A DNA stretch of 64,000 nucleotides. It comes from JBKHYJ01 sp046565505 (GTDB lineage Bacteria; Acidobacteriota; Blastocatellia; UBA7656). This document shows, in pieces, positions 26,610-35,513 of the stretch. The position numbers were made by a program, and so were the translations under genes. The stretch is taken from NCBI GenBank assembly GCA_046565505.1, contig JBKHYJ010000045.1, forward strand, positions 88,183 through 152,182, given 5' to 3'. The notes below the pieces were generated by a model. It had not been told where the DNA came from. It searched no databases and saw nothing but the letters and a program-made list of their open reading frames with translations. Position 1 is the first letter of the stretch. Each line of letters starts with the position of its first letter.

Positions 26610-27509
26610 CTAAGCCCCCGGCCGCGCCTGATACTGGCGGACAAACTCCGGTAGGGCGTCGCGCCAGTGCCGCATCGGCTCAAACCCGACCTTTTCCGCA
26701 ACCAGGCATCGCATCGCGGAGTTCTGCGGGCGCGGGGCCAGTTGCTTGAGGTCCGCGCGCCTGATCGGCGTGACCTCAACGTCGCCCATCCCCGCCAGCT
26801 CTAGCGCGCGGCGCGCGAATTCATACCATGTGGCCGCGCCCGTGCTTGTCACGTGGTGCAGCCCATGCGCGCCGCGCCGGATTATCTCTTCGATGCGCGC
26901 GCATGCGTCGGGCGCGTAGGTCGGGATCGAAGTTTGATCGGCCACGCCTCTGATCGGCACGCCCTCGCGCGCGTATTCAATGACGCGGCTGCCGAAACTC
27001 TTCCCGCCCACGCCGAACAGCCAGGACGTGCGGATGATGTAGAACCTCTCGGCTTCTTCGCGCACGGCGAGTTCGCCCGCGAGCTTCGACTTGCCGTAAA
27101 CGCTTTGCGGGCGCGGCTCGTCCTCCTGCGTGTAGAATCCGGGCTTGGACCCGTCGAATACGTAATCGGTGCTGACGTGAACCACCTCCGCGCCCGACGC
27201 CCGGCAGGCGCGCGCGAGGAACCGCGGGCCGCTTTCATTCACAGCGAATGCTGTATCAGGCTCGGTCTCGCAGCGATCCACGTCGGCCGTGGCTACGCAG
27301 TTGATTACGAGGTCAGGGCTCGCGGCCGCGACGGCGCGCCGCACGTCGTCTTCGCGTGTGATGTCCAGTTCCGGGTGCTTGAGCGCGGTAACGCGCCAGC
27401 CCGAACGCGCGAGGTGGCCGGCCATGACGCGGCCTAAAAGCCCGCCCGCGCCTGTAATGAGCGCGCTCTTTGGCCGGGCGTCGGTCGATTTCTTTTCTTC
27501 TTTAATCAT
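26610..27509 (-). CDS. rfbD: dTDP-4-dehydrorhamnose reductase
   Basis: 299 residues from ATG 27509 (a TTG three codons upstream is also possible). SDR-extended fold with the nucleotide-binding GAGGLLGR, the conserved STDYVFDG block containing the Thr-Asp pair, the catalytic YGKSKLAGE (Tyr-x-x-x-Lys) and RTSWLFG. It reduces dTDP-4-dehydro-L-rhamnose with NADPH, the last step of dTDP-L-rhamnose synthesis. rfbB lies about 90 bases upstream on the same strand; rfbA and rfbC are not in the window. Confidence 0.9.
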   Translation of the reverse strand: MIKEEKKSTDARPKSALITGAGGLLGRVMAGHLARSGWRVTALKHPELDITREDDVRRAVAAASPDLVINCVATADVDRCETEPDTAFAVNESGPRFLARACRASGAEVVHVSTDYVFDGSKPGFYTQEDEPRPQSVYGKSKLAGELAVREEAERFYIIRTSWLFGVGGKSFGSRVIEYAREGVPIRGVADQTSIPTYAPDACARIEEIIRRGAHGLHHVTSTGAATWYEFARRALELAGMGDVEVTPIRRADLKQLAPRPQNSAMRCLVAEKVGFEPMRHWRDALPEFVRQYQARPGA

Positions 27510-27598
27510 CTGATTCAAAAATGGTCATGGGGCCGTCGGTCACGCGCGAGGATGATTCGGAATGCCGTGCGCGAAACTCAGCATATCATGCCCTCTGG

Positions 27599-28603
27599 TC
27601 ACCGCGCCCCGTACATTCGTTCGTAGTAATCGAGGTACGCGCCCGAACGCGCCCGCGCCACCCACCCGGTGTTATCCCTGTACCATTCGACCGTCTTGCG
27701 TATGCCGCTCTCGAAAGTCTCTCGCGGCCTCCACCCTATCTCCGCCTCTATCTTCGCCGGGTCGGTCGCGTAGCGGCGGTCATGGCCCGGCCTGTCGGCC
27801 ACGTACTTAATGAGCGAATGCGGCTTCCCGAGCAGGTCGAGCATGGCGCGGACGACTTCCAGGTTCGCCATTTCCGCGTGCGCGCCGATGTTATAGACTT
27901 CGCCGCTCCGCCCCCGTTCGAGCACGGCCTCGATAGCCCGGCAGCAGTCTTCCACGTAGAGCCAGTCCCTCACGTTCAGGCCGTCGCCATAGACGGGCAG
28001 TTCCTTGTCTTCAAGGGCGTTGGTGATCATCAGCGGGATGAGCTTTTCGGGGAATTGGTATGGCCCATAGTTGTTCGACGCGCGCGTGGTGACCACGTCC
28101 AGCCCGAACGTGACGTGGGCGGCGCGCACGAGGTGCTCGGCCGCGGCCTTCGACGCGGCGTATGGGCTGTTCGGGCGGATCGGCGACGACTCGGTGAAGT
28201 ACTCGCCCTCTTCGCATGAGCCCATGACTTCGTCCGTGGAGATTTGGACGAATCGCGACACGCGCGCCGCCCTGGCCGCGTCGAGCAGGACCTGCGTGCC
28301 CGCTACGTTGGTCTCGATGAAGTCCGTCGCGCGCTCGATCGAGCGGTCCACATGGGATTCGGCGGCGAAGTTTATCACGGCGTCCGCGCCGCTGATCGAT
28401 CCGGCCAGCGCCTCCCTGTCGCGGATGTCGCCGCGCACGAACGAATAATTCTCGCGGTCAGAAACGTCGAGCAGGTTATCGAGGTTGCCCGCGTAGGTGA
28501 GCTTGTCGAAATTGACGATCTCATAGCCGGGGTGAGCCGCGAGCATGTGGCGGATGAAGTTCGAGCCGATGAACCCCGCCCCGCCTGTTATGAAAAGCCG
28601 CAT
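27599..28603 (-). CDS. rfbB: dTDP-glucose 4,6-dehydratase
   Basis: 334 residues from ATG 28603, which follows GAGGG by six bases and starts the canonical MRLFITGGAGFIGSNFIRH. Further family motifs: FDKLTYAGNLDNL, the HVDRSI block, STDEVMGS (usually STDEVYG; the Tyr is replaced by Met), YAASKAAAEHL with the catalytic YxxxK, and NNYGPYQFPEKLIPL. It converts dTDP-glucose to the 4-keto-6-deoxy sugar using bound NAD. It starts the short rfbB-rfbD unit for rhamnose-type sugars of surface polysaccharides. Confidence 0.94.
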   Translation of the reverse strand: MRLFITGGAGFIGSNFIRHMLAAHPGYEIVNFDKLTYAGNLDNLLDVSDRENYSFVRGDIRDREALAGSISGADAVINFAAESHVDRSIERATDFIETNVAGTQVLLDAARAARVSRFVQISTDEVMGSCEEGEYFTESSPIRPNSPYAASKAAAEHLVRAAHVTFGLDVVTTRASNNYGPYQFPEKLIPLMITNALEDKELPVYGDGLNVRDWLYVEDCCRAIEAVLERGRSGEVYNIGAHAEMANLEVVRAMLDLLGKPHSLIKYVADRPGHDRRYATDPAKIEAEIGWRPRETFESGIRKTVEWYRDNTGWVARARSGAYLDYYERMYGAR

Positions 28604-29017
28604 ACGGTCCCTCTTCGTGCTTGCCATCGAACGCGATTCCGCATTGTAGTCCAGCGGGTCTTCAGAGTCTAGCGCGATGGCGGGCAGCCCGGCCGGCCGC
28701 GGCTTGCTAGACTCTCAAGACGGGACTGTGATATATTGCGCGGCCTAAAGTCAGGCGCAGTTCTGTAGTTAAAATTATCATACGGGTCCGTTAGATATTT
28801 GGTTCAAGGGCAGGGCGTCATTGCGTTCCGGGGGACAGGCCGGTCGTTCCGCCTGGGGTTTTGCACAGTCAAAAGGGTAACCTTCGAGGCTCTGGTTATC
28901 CTGATTTATCCGGCGGGCGTCCGCCACCCGGACATCGACGTCTCAGTTAGTTCTTCCTTTCACTCACTATCGTGGAATCGCTGACACCGGCGAGCAAAAG
29001 AATTCGAGGAGGCAAAG
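28604..29017. other. Divergent intergenic region rfbB / CHRD gene
   Basis: 414 bases without a convincing gene. One hairpin, GGCGG-GCGT-CCGCC at about 28914-28927, is visible, and AT-rich stretches around 28730-28800 may hold promoters for both directions. A 61-codon open frame inside it has no ribosome binding site. Confidence 0.3.
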
Positions 29018-29845
29018 ATGAAAAGGACCATCGCTTCGGTTATCCTGATGGCGTTGACAGTGCTGTCCGTGGCGTCCGTGATGATGCGGCCCGTCAGGGC
29101 CGACATAGTCGTATTCACGGCTCAACTGTTAGCCAGTAACGAAGTACCCCCGATCACCAACGCGGACCGAAACGCCTTCGGCACGGCGACCGTCACCCTG
29201 GACACGGTCGCCAACACCGCGAGGTTTGATTTCAACCTTGAGAACGCCGTCGGGAGCACCGTGCTGATACTCGCGCACATTCACGAAGGCCCGCCGGGCG
29301 TGATCGGCCCCGTGAGGGTTGACTCGGGGCTGTCGCCCGCGAACCCCATCCCGCTCGTCAATGGCAGCGCGTCGGTAACACGCACGGGGCTGACCGTCCC
29401 GGCCGACGTCAGGGACAGGATTCTCGCGAACCCGTCCGCCTTCTACTTCAACGTGCACACGAACCTCAACCCGGTGGGCGTCGCCCGCGGCCAGCTCGTG
29501 CGCGCCGCGGCGGTCACGCCCGGGACCAGCGCGCCGACGCTTTCCGAGTGGGGCCTCATACTGATGACGCTGCTATTCGTCGCGGCCGGCACGTTCTTCC
29601 TGGTCGGGCGCGGCAAAACAGCCTCTCCCGATGGCGCGCACGGGGCCGCGGTCATGCTGGCGGGCCCGGAGAGGTCCGTCGATTGGAAGTTGTTGGCACA
29701 GGTCGCGCTGTGTGTGGAGGCGGTCGTGGCGGTCGGGCTGCTCGCGTTCGCGGCGGGCGCCGTTGACGTGCTCGGGGCTTTGACTTCGGGGCTCGTCGTG
29801 GCGTTCATACTGCACCTGTTCATCGGCGGCGCGCGCCGCCGATGA
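29018..29845 (+). CDS. CHRD-domain exported protein with internal IPTL-CTERM signal
   Basis: 275 residues; GAGGAGG precedes the ATG. A signal peptide (about 1-29) leads to a CHRD domain (about 30-162) of the kind found in secreted proteins (LLASNEVPPI, ILAHIHEGPPGVIGP, YFNVHTNLNPVGVARGQL). At 172-179 the sequence APTLSEWG followed by a hydrophobic helix and an Arg is a textbook IPTL-CTERM sorting signal recognised by exosortase H. Unusually it is not at the C-terminus: about 78 residues follow, with two more hydrophobic helices (about 227-245 and 250-270) and a RRR end. Exosortase H is the next gene, 154 bases downstream, which supports the sorting assignment. Confidence 0.85.
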   Translation: MKRTIASVILMALTVLSVASVMMRPVRADIVVFTAQLLASNEVPPITNADRNAFGTATVTLDTVANTARFDFNLENAVGSTVLILAHIHEGPPGVIGPVRVDSGLSPANPIPLVNGSASVTRTGLTVPADVRDRILANPSAFYFNVHTNLNPVGVARGQLVRAAAVTPGTSAPTLSEWGLILMTLLFVAAGTFFLVGRGKTASPDGAHGAAVMLAGPERSVDWKLLAQVALCVEAVVAVGLLAFAAGAVDVLGALTSGLVVAFILHLFIGGARRR

Positions 29846-29999
29846 CGGCGGCCCGAGTCTAATCCAGACGGGTGGTGAGAGGCGGGCATGCGCGATGGCA
29901 GTCGCGCGGCTCGCCCTTCATCACTCGTCTCTGCTTGTTGCCCCGCCGTTTCAAATCCGGCGAAACTCCGCGGCGTGACTAGGGCCGGGCCAGGCGACT

Positions 30000-30536
30000 A
30001 TGCGGGCGGTAGAGAAGGTTATAGAATTTTTCACCGCGAACCGGAAGTCGGTCCGCTTTCTGACGCTGTTCGCCCTCATCTTCGGGGCGAGCTATTTCCT
30101 CTTCGGCATAACGCCGGGCGTCCGCCAGGGGGTCATCAAGCCTTACACGGAATGGCTGGCGGGGGCCGTCGCCTCGATAATCAACCTGTTCGGCGCCGGC
30201 GCGACGGCCAGGGGGGCGCTCGTCGAGTCGCCGCGCTTCTCAATCAACATAGCAATGGGCTGCGAGGGCGTTGAGGCGTCGAGCCTCTTTATGGCCGGGG
30301 TGATAGCGTTCCCGACTTCGTGGCGGGCTAAGCTGATAGGCCTCGGTGCCGGCGTCCCGCTCATCCACGCCATCAACCTCGCGCGGCTCGTGGGGCTTTA
30401 CTACGCGGGTATATACCTGCCATCGGTAGTCGAAGAAGTCCATGTCTACGTCGCCCAAACCGTCGTTATCCTACTCTCAACGGCCATCCTCATCTTCTGG
30501 CTCGAACGATTCGCTACTGAACATAGGCGGGCATAG
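30000..30536 (+). CDS. xrtH: Exosortase H (IPTL-CTERM-specific)
   Basis: 178 residues, an integral membrane transpeptidase-like protein with about five helices. The exosortase triad is visible: Cys88 in INIAMGCEGVEAS, Arg129 in INLARLVGLYY and His148 in EEVHVYVAQ. The short length and position next to an IPTL-CTERM protein match the XrtH type. It is expected to cleave the CTERM tail of exported proteins in the inner membrane. A further membrane protein gene overlaps or abuts its end. Confidence 0.88.
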   Translation: MRAVEKVIEFFTANRKSVRFLTLFALIFGASYFLFGITPGVRQGVIKPYTEWLAGAVASIINLFGAGATARGALVESPRFSINIAMGCEGVEASSLFMAGVIAFPTSWRAKLIGLGAGVPLIHAINLARLVGLYYAGIYLPSVVEEVHVYVAQTVVILLSTAILIFWLERFATEHRRA

Positions 30537-30549
30537 GTGGCTCAGGCTG

Positions 30550-31182
30550 TTGGTGCTGGCCCTGGTCGTGTACCTGGTGCTGCTCCCCCTGTGGTGGGCG
30601 GCGCTCGGCCAGCTCGCCGCCTTCACGGCGACGCTCGCCGATTGGGTCTACCGCCTCTTCGACCCGCTCGTGACGATCAACCCGGACGGCAAAGTCGTGC
30701 GCGTCTTCGTGCGCGCGCCGGAGCAGAGCGGGTTCGCCAGATCGAACCCTTATCAACTGTCGCTGCGGATGGACACGGTGACTTACGGGATGCCTATGCT
30801 CGCGGCGCTCGTGTTAGTCACGCGCGCGGGCTCTGTGTTCGCTAAAGCGCGCGGGCTTGTCATCGGCCTGGCCGTGATGACGTTTCTGACCGTGCTCGCC
30901 GTGATGATGTGGGCGAAGCTCGCGAGCGTGCAGCTCGACGAGCGCATATGGCAGGCCGGGGCCGGCACCCGCTCGGCCTTCTTTTATTACACCTTTCATG
31001 GCTACGCATTTTCCCAGCCCGTTGTGGCGGTCGGCATCTGGCTGGCCCTTGTGATGCTCGGCATGTTCAAAGCAGGGGTTGAGGAAGAAAAACCTGTGGC
31101 GGCGCCCGTCGCGGTCGGCCGTAATGCTTTGTGCCCGTGCGGCAGCGGGCGGAAATACAAGCGCTGCTGCGGGAACGCGTGA
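30550..31182 (+). CDS. Exosortase H-associated membrane protein with SEC-C motif
   Basis: About 210 residues. The open frame extends back to an ATG at 30442, but that overlaps xrtH by 95 bases and encodes a low-quality Ser-rich string, so I prefer TTG 30550 (or GTG 30553) behind AGGTGG. It has a first hydrophobic helix at the start, a periplasmic stretch, and three further helices (around VTYGMPMLAALVLV, GLVIGLAVMTFLTVLAVMMW and VVAVGIWLALVMLGMF). The cytoplasmic tail ends in CPCGSGRKYKRCCG, a SEC-C zinc-binding motif as in SecA tails. Its position suggests a partner of exosortase H; the exact start is uncertain. Confidence 0.75.
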   Translation: MVLALVVYLVLLPLWWAALGQLAAFTATLADWVYRLFDPLVTINPDGKVVRVFVRAPEQSGFARSNPYQLSLRMDTVTYGMPMLAALVLVTRAGSVFAKARGLVIGLAVMTFLTVLAVMMWAKLASVQLDERIWQAGAGTRSAFFYYTFHGYAFSQPVVAVGIWLALVMLGMFKAGVEEEKPVAAPVAVGRNALCPCGSGRKYKRCCGNA

Positions 31183-31232
31183 CGCTCGGCCACAGCACCG
31201 CCGCGTGTATTCGGCCCCCGCCTGTCGCGGGG

Positions 31233-32105
31233 CTACCGTGTGAAGCTGAACGGGTCCGAGAGAGAGCCGTCGGGGTTCTTGACCTGTAGCCTCACGGTCT
31301 GCCCGCGCTCTATGCTCTTGCCCGCCTTCTTCGCCACCAGCACGGTATCGGGGTGGTCCGAATCGTTCGATACTTTCTTGACCTTATCGCCGTCGGAGGC
31401 AGGGGTCTCGCAAGAGTCGCACATGTAAAGCGTCGCGCCGTCGCCAAAATTTTCGCCCATCACTAAGAGCTTCTTGCCGCTCACGCTGGCGCTGTTGATC
31501 CTGGGCGGCCCGGTCGGCTGCGCCGCGGCCGGGTTGACCGTCACGTTCGCGAGGTAGATGCGATCCCCGGTTTCCGAGCCGCTTTGGTCGGCCTGATTCC
31601 CCGCCGCGTAAAAGGTGACGGGCCCGGCGTCCCCGGATGGGGCGACCCAATTGAAGGTCCACATCGCCCCGCCATGCTGGCCCGGGAACGACCCGTTGAA
31701 GGTGTGCTCTATGTACTGCCGCCCGGCCTGGGAGTCGAGCTGGGTCAGGTTGTTCAAGGGCTGCAGGTCGCCCGCCCTCGCGCCCCCCGCCAGCGCCGTC
31801 AGTTGAAAGCCCCACTGCATGCGTGACCCGCTCGTGGTCGTGTGCTTTACGGTTATCTGGTAGGTCCTCCCCGGCTCGTAGCTCGAAGGGGCCGAGATCG
31901 AGAACGCGCTCGCGTCTTGCGAAGGCGTCCCCAGGTGGCACTCCGTGCAGTTGTTCTCTCCGGGCGCGCCCGTGTGCGCGGCGGGCGGCCCGCCCGAAAA
32001 TCCGTGCACGGTCATGATGGCTCGGTCGCCCGTCAATAGCGCCGCCGCCAGGCCCGCGGCGAATAGAATCAGGCTTATGGCTTTAGCTTTTTCTTTTTTC
32101 AACAT
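31233..32105 (-). CDS. Secreted choice-of-anchor V / Reeler-like protein with one CxxCH
   Basis: 290 residues from ATG 32105, five bases after GGAGG. A signal peptide (about 1-25) is followed by SGGPPAAHTGAPGENNCTECH, a motif typical of choice-of-anchor V/Reeler-like bacterial proteins, where CTECH could bind one c-type heme. A beta-sandwich follows (about 55-190, YEPGRTYQITVKH, WGFQLTAL, FNWVAPSGDAGPVTFYAAGNQAD), then a TIG/IPT-like domain (about 200-290, PPRINSASVSGKKLLVMGENFGDGATLYM). No C-terminal anchor is seen. It probably works outside the cell or on its surface; the ligand is unknown. It is convergent with the exosortase unit. Confidence 0.78.
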   Translation of the reverse strand: MLKKEKAKAISLILFAAGLAAALLTGDRAIMTVHGFSGGPPAAHTGAPGENNCTECHLGTPSQDASAFSISAPSSYEPGRTYQITVKHTTTSGSRMQWGFQLTALAGGARAGDLQPLNNLTQLDSQAGRQYIEHTFNGSFPGQHGGAMWTFNWVAPSGDAGPVTFYAAGNQADQSGSETGDRIYLANVTVNPAAAQPTGPPRINSASVSGKKLLVMGENFGDGATLYMCDSCETPASDGDKVKKVSNDSDHPDTVLVAKKAGKSIERGQTVRLQVKNPDGSLSDPFSFTR

Positions 32106-32388
32106 GGCAACCTCCCGGGCTGTGCCTCCCCGGCCGCGTAGAGCCGGGCGGCGAATTATTTCGTACTGCAATGGGGGACTGCAACCGCTCGCGGTGAGGG
32201 CAAAGCAAGCACGTTCCCGCTCACTAGCTTCCACATGAATATTATGAGGATGATTACGACTCAAAAGTACATTCATTCGGATGAAAAAGCAATTGGAAGA
32301 ATCCGCTAACGGGGGCCGCCGAACTCACACCGCCGGGGCGGGCCCCGCGCTCCGCGCCCCCGCCGATCCATGCTAGATTATTCTTAAC

Positions 32389-35300
32389 ATGCCCGACGAG
32401 CGACCGAGCGCCATCGAATCTTTCATCCGCATGCTGCCGGACCCGGCCGGCGCGCGCGCTTTTCTGGATCGGCTGGAGGCGGTCCGGCCCGTCGATTACG
32501 AGCGCAGCCAACTCCTGCTTTCGCGCCTGCTGACCATCGCGGCCTACAGCCCTTTCCTGGCCGAGACCGTGCTCCGCCATCCCGAATATATCGACTGGCT
32601 ACACGGCGAGACCGGGGGCCGCCTCGACTCGGGCAAGACGACCGAGCAGCTTTCCGAAGACCTGGCCCGCTTCGTCACACGCATGATTGATGGCGACGTG
32701 CGGACGCGCCTCGCGCGCTTTAAGCGCAGGGAGCTTCTGAGAATCTACCTGCGCGACTGCCTCGCCATAGCGACGCTCTCCGAGGTCACGGAAGAGCTGT
32801 CGAACCTCGCAGACGTGATACTCGGCTACGCGCTGAAGCTCGCCTATCAAGAGGCGTCGAACCGCCACGGCGCCCCGCAGGCGCGCGGAGGGCGCGGGCG
32901 CATAGAGGCGGCGGAATTCGCCATCGTCGCGCTGGGCAAGCTCGGCTGCCGCGAGTTGAATTACGCGTCCGACATCGACTTGCTATTCCTCTACGCGGGG
33001 GCGGGGGAGACGGCGGGCGATGGCCGCCGCCGGGAGTCCGTCGTCAGCAATAAAGAGTTCTTCGCCGCCGTCGCCGAGAGCGTGGTCCGAATGATCGGCA
33101 GCAACACCGGCGAAGGCGCAGTCTACAGAATAGACTTGAGGCTCCGCCCCTACGGGCGCGACGGGGACACGGTCTGGGAGGTCGAGCGCGCGGCTGATTA
33201 CTATCACAACAAGGCTCACAACTGGGAGCGCCAGGCGCTCATACGTGCGCGCGCGGCGGCGGGCAGCGAAGCCGTCGTGGCGCGGTTCCTGGGGCTGGTG
33301 CGCGACGTGGTGTTCGCGGCGGATTCGCTGCCCGGCGCGTTCGAGGAGGTGCGTAAGGCGAAAGAGAAGATAGACCGCAAGGCCGCAACGAGGACGGGCG
33401 GGTTCAACGTCAAGCTGGGCCGGGGCGGCATAAGGGAAATAGAATTCATCGCACAGGCGTTGCAACTCGAATACGGCGGGCGCGAGCCGTGGGTGAGGGC
33501 CGCGCAGACGCTCATAGTGATTGCGCGATTGGCCGAGAAAGGTTACCTAACGGAGTCGGAGCGTGCGCGGCTGTCCGCGGCTTACACCTTCCTGCGCACC
33601 GTAGAGCACCGCTTGCAGATGGAGCACGGCGCGCAGACGCACACGCTCCCGGTCTCGCGAGAGCGGCTGCACACGCTCGCGCGCCGGTGCGGCTACGCGG
33701 AAGCGGACGACGCCGCGACTCAATTCACGCGGGACCTCGAGGCCCACGCGGCCGCGGTGCGCGCCATCTACAACCGCGTCTTTGCCGGCGCCGGCCCCCC
33801 GCAAATCGCCGTCCCGCCGGACCCGCGCGGCGGGGCGGAAGAGGAGGTCGATGATGAAACCGCGCGGCTCATAAAACAAACGGCCTCGGCAGTGCGCGCC
33901 TTGATGGCGACTCTCAACGGCGACGACCCTGAAGAAGAGAAACTCGCGGCCGGCGAGGCGGCTGTCGAGCGGAGTATAACTTCCGCGCTCGCGTCTGCGA
34001 TCAACCCGCTGCGCTCGCTCCGCAACCTCTACGCCTGGGCTGACTCGCTCGCCACGTACACGCGCGATCACATTCATGCGAGCGGCTGGTCCGTGCTGGC
34101 TAATAACTGGCCCGCGCTCATCGAGCGGCTGGTCCCGACTCTGAGCAGCCAGTACCTTTCACATATTCTAGTGTCACGCCCCGCGCTCGCCTGCGCGCTT
34201 GTCGACGAGTCCGTACATGGCGTGGCGGATTTTTACCGCGCGATCCGACGGGCGGTCGCCAAAGAAAGCGGCCCCGCGCAGAAGGCGGACGCACTGCGCC
34301 GCGTGTGGTATCGGTTGATCGTCGAGATAGGCTACAAAGACATGGTGTCGGTCGGGGCCGCGCGTGCCGGGGCTCGCGACGGGCAACAAGAAAGCTCAAA
34401 CTCGCCGGCCGACCACACGCCGCCTATGAATCTTCCGCGGGCCCGAGTCCCGAGTCCCGAGGCGCCGGCCTGGCGGTTGAATAATCTGGAACAGACCGGG
34501 CTGGCCGAAGCCGCCCTCCGCTCGGCGGTTGAGATAGCGCTCGGATCGCTCGGCCTTCGGGCGGTGCGTGCGGAGAGTTTGCCATTCGCCATACTGGGCC
34601 TCGGGCGGCTAGGGCACTCGGGGATGGATTATGGCTCTGACCTGGACCTTCTCATGGTCTTCGATGATATGGCCGAATGGCCCCCGCCGCGGTACGACCC
34701 GACGCAGAGCGCCTCGACGGGGCCGGCCTCGTCGAGGATCGAATTGATGCCGGAAAGCAACGCGCCGGCGTGGCCCCAGTCTCCGCAAGAGTTCTACGCA
34801 AGGCTAGGGGCCGAGCTTGTTCACACCCTTTCGTCCATAACTCGCGAGGGGCTGCTGTACCGCATAGATTTGAGGCTGAGGCCGGAAGGCAAAAGCGGGC
34901 CGCTCGCGCAGGGGATGAGCGGGTTGCTGTCTTATCTAGCACAGCGCGCGTCCGCATGGGAGCATTCGGCGTACCTGAAAGCGCGCGAGGTCGCGGGCAA
35001 TTTGGAGTTGGGAGAGAGGGCGAGGCTTGCCATCTGCGACGCATGTTTCGACGCCGCCTCGCGCAACAGCTCGCTCAAAGAAGAGCTGGCGGGCATGCGG
35101 GAGCGGCTAGAAAAAGAGAAGGCGCGGCAGGGCAGGCCTGACATCAAATGGGGCAGGGGCGGGATGATAGACGTTTATTTCATCACGCGATACCTTCAGC
35201 TCCGCGACCGCGCCCACTTCCCCACGGAGCAAGGCACGACGGCGCTCATACTGCACCTCGGGTCGCGGGCTTCTCTCGACGCGGAGTCAACGCGGTCGCT

Positions 35301-35505
35301 GTACGAAGGCTACTCCTTCCTGCGAAGGCTAGATCACTGGATGCGGCTCCTGCTCGACAGGCCGACCCCCGCACTGCCCTCGTCCCATGTCGCCCTGGCG
35401 GACCTCGCCCGCGCGCTCGGCTTCACGTCGGCCGAAGAATTCGAGCGGCAGTTCGCCAGTCACACGGCGGCGATACGCGATGTTTATGATCGGCTCTTGA
35501 GGTGA
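32389..35505 (+). CDS. glnE: Glutamine synthetase adenylyltransferase/deadenylylase
   Basis: 1038 residues, slightly longer than the usual 950. Two nucleotidyltransferase domains are present, each with a duplicated set of motifs: YASDIDLLFLY (from residue 192) with RIDLRLRPYGRDG and GRGGIREIEFI in the N-terminal deadenylylase half, and YGSDLDLLMVF (from residue 748) with RIDLRLRPEGKSG and GRGGMIDVYFI in the C-terminal adenylylase half. It adds or removes AMP on glutamine synthetase in response to PII and glutamine. A proline-rich insert (about 665-690) and an Arg-rich stretch account for the extra length. It is monocistronic and convergent with waaF, eight bases apart. Confidence 0.95.
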   Translation: MPDERPSAIESFIRMLPDPAGARAFLDRLEAVRPVDYERSQLLLSRLLTIAAYSPFLAETVLRHPEYIDWLHGETGGRLDSGKTTEQLSEDLARFVTRMIDGDVRTRLARFKRRELLRIYLRDCLAIATLSEVTEELSNLADVILGYALKLAYQEASNRHGAPQARGGRGRIEAAEFAIVALGKLGCRELNYASDIDLLFLYAGAGETAGDGRRRESVVSNKEFFAAVAESVVRMIGSNTGEGAVYRIDLRLRPYGRDGDTVWEVERAADYYHNKAHNWERQALIRARAAAGSEAVVARFLGLVRDVVFAADSLPGAFEEVRKAKEKIDRKAATRTGGFNVKLGRGGIREIEFIAQALQLEYGGREPWVRAAQTLIVIARLAEKGYLTESERARLSAAYTFLRTVEHRLQMEHGAQTHTLPVSRERLHTLARRCGYAEADDAATQFTRDLEAHAAAVRAIYNRVFAGAGPPQIAVPPDPRGGAEEEVDDETARLIKQTASAVRALMATLNGDDPEEEKLAAGEAAVERSITSALASAINPLRSLRNLYAWADSLATYTRDHIHASGWSVLANNWPALIERLVPTLSSQYLSHILVSRPALACALVDESVHGVADFYRAIRRAVAKESGPAQKADALRRVWYRLIVEIGYKDMVSVGAARAGARDGQQESSNSPADHTPPMNLPRARVPSPEAPAWRLNNLEQTGLAEAALRSAVEIALGSLGLRAVRAESLPFAILGLGRLGHSGMDYGSDLDLLMVFDDMAEWPPPRYDPTQSASTGPASSRIELMPESNAPAWPQSPQEFYARLGAELVHTLSSITREGLLYRIDLRLRPEGKSGPLAQGMSGLLSYLAQRASAWEHSAYLKAREVAGNLELGERARLAICDACFDAASRNSSLKEELAGMRERLEKEKARQGRPDIKWGRGGMIDVYFITRYLQLRDRAHFPTEQGTTALILHLGSRASLDAESTRSLYEGYSFLRRLDHWMRLLLDRPTPALPSSHVALADLARALGFTSAEEFERQFASHTAAIRDVYDRLLR

Positions 35506-35513
35506 GCGCGCCT

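Noticed and set aside
28799..28984. Open frame of about 61 codons upstream of the CHRD gene
   Set aside because: It has a poor start and no ribosome binding site, and lies in an apparent promoter region.
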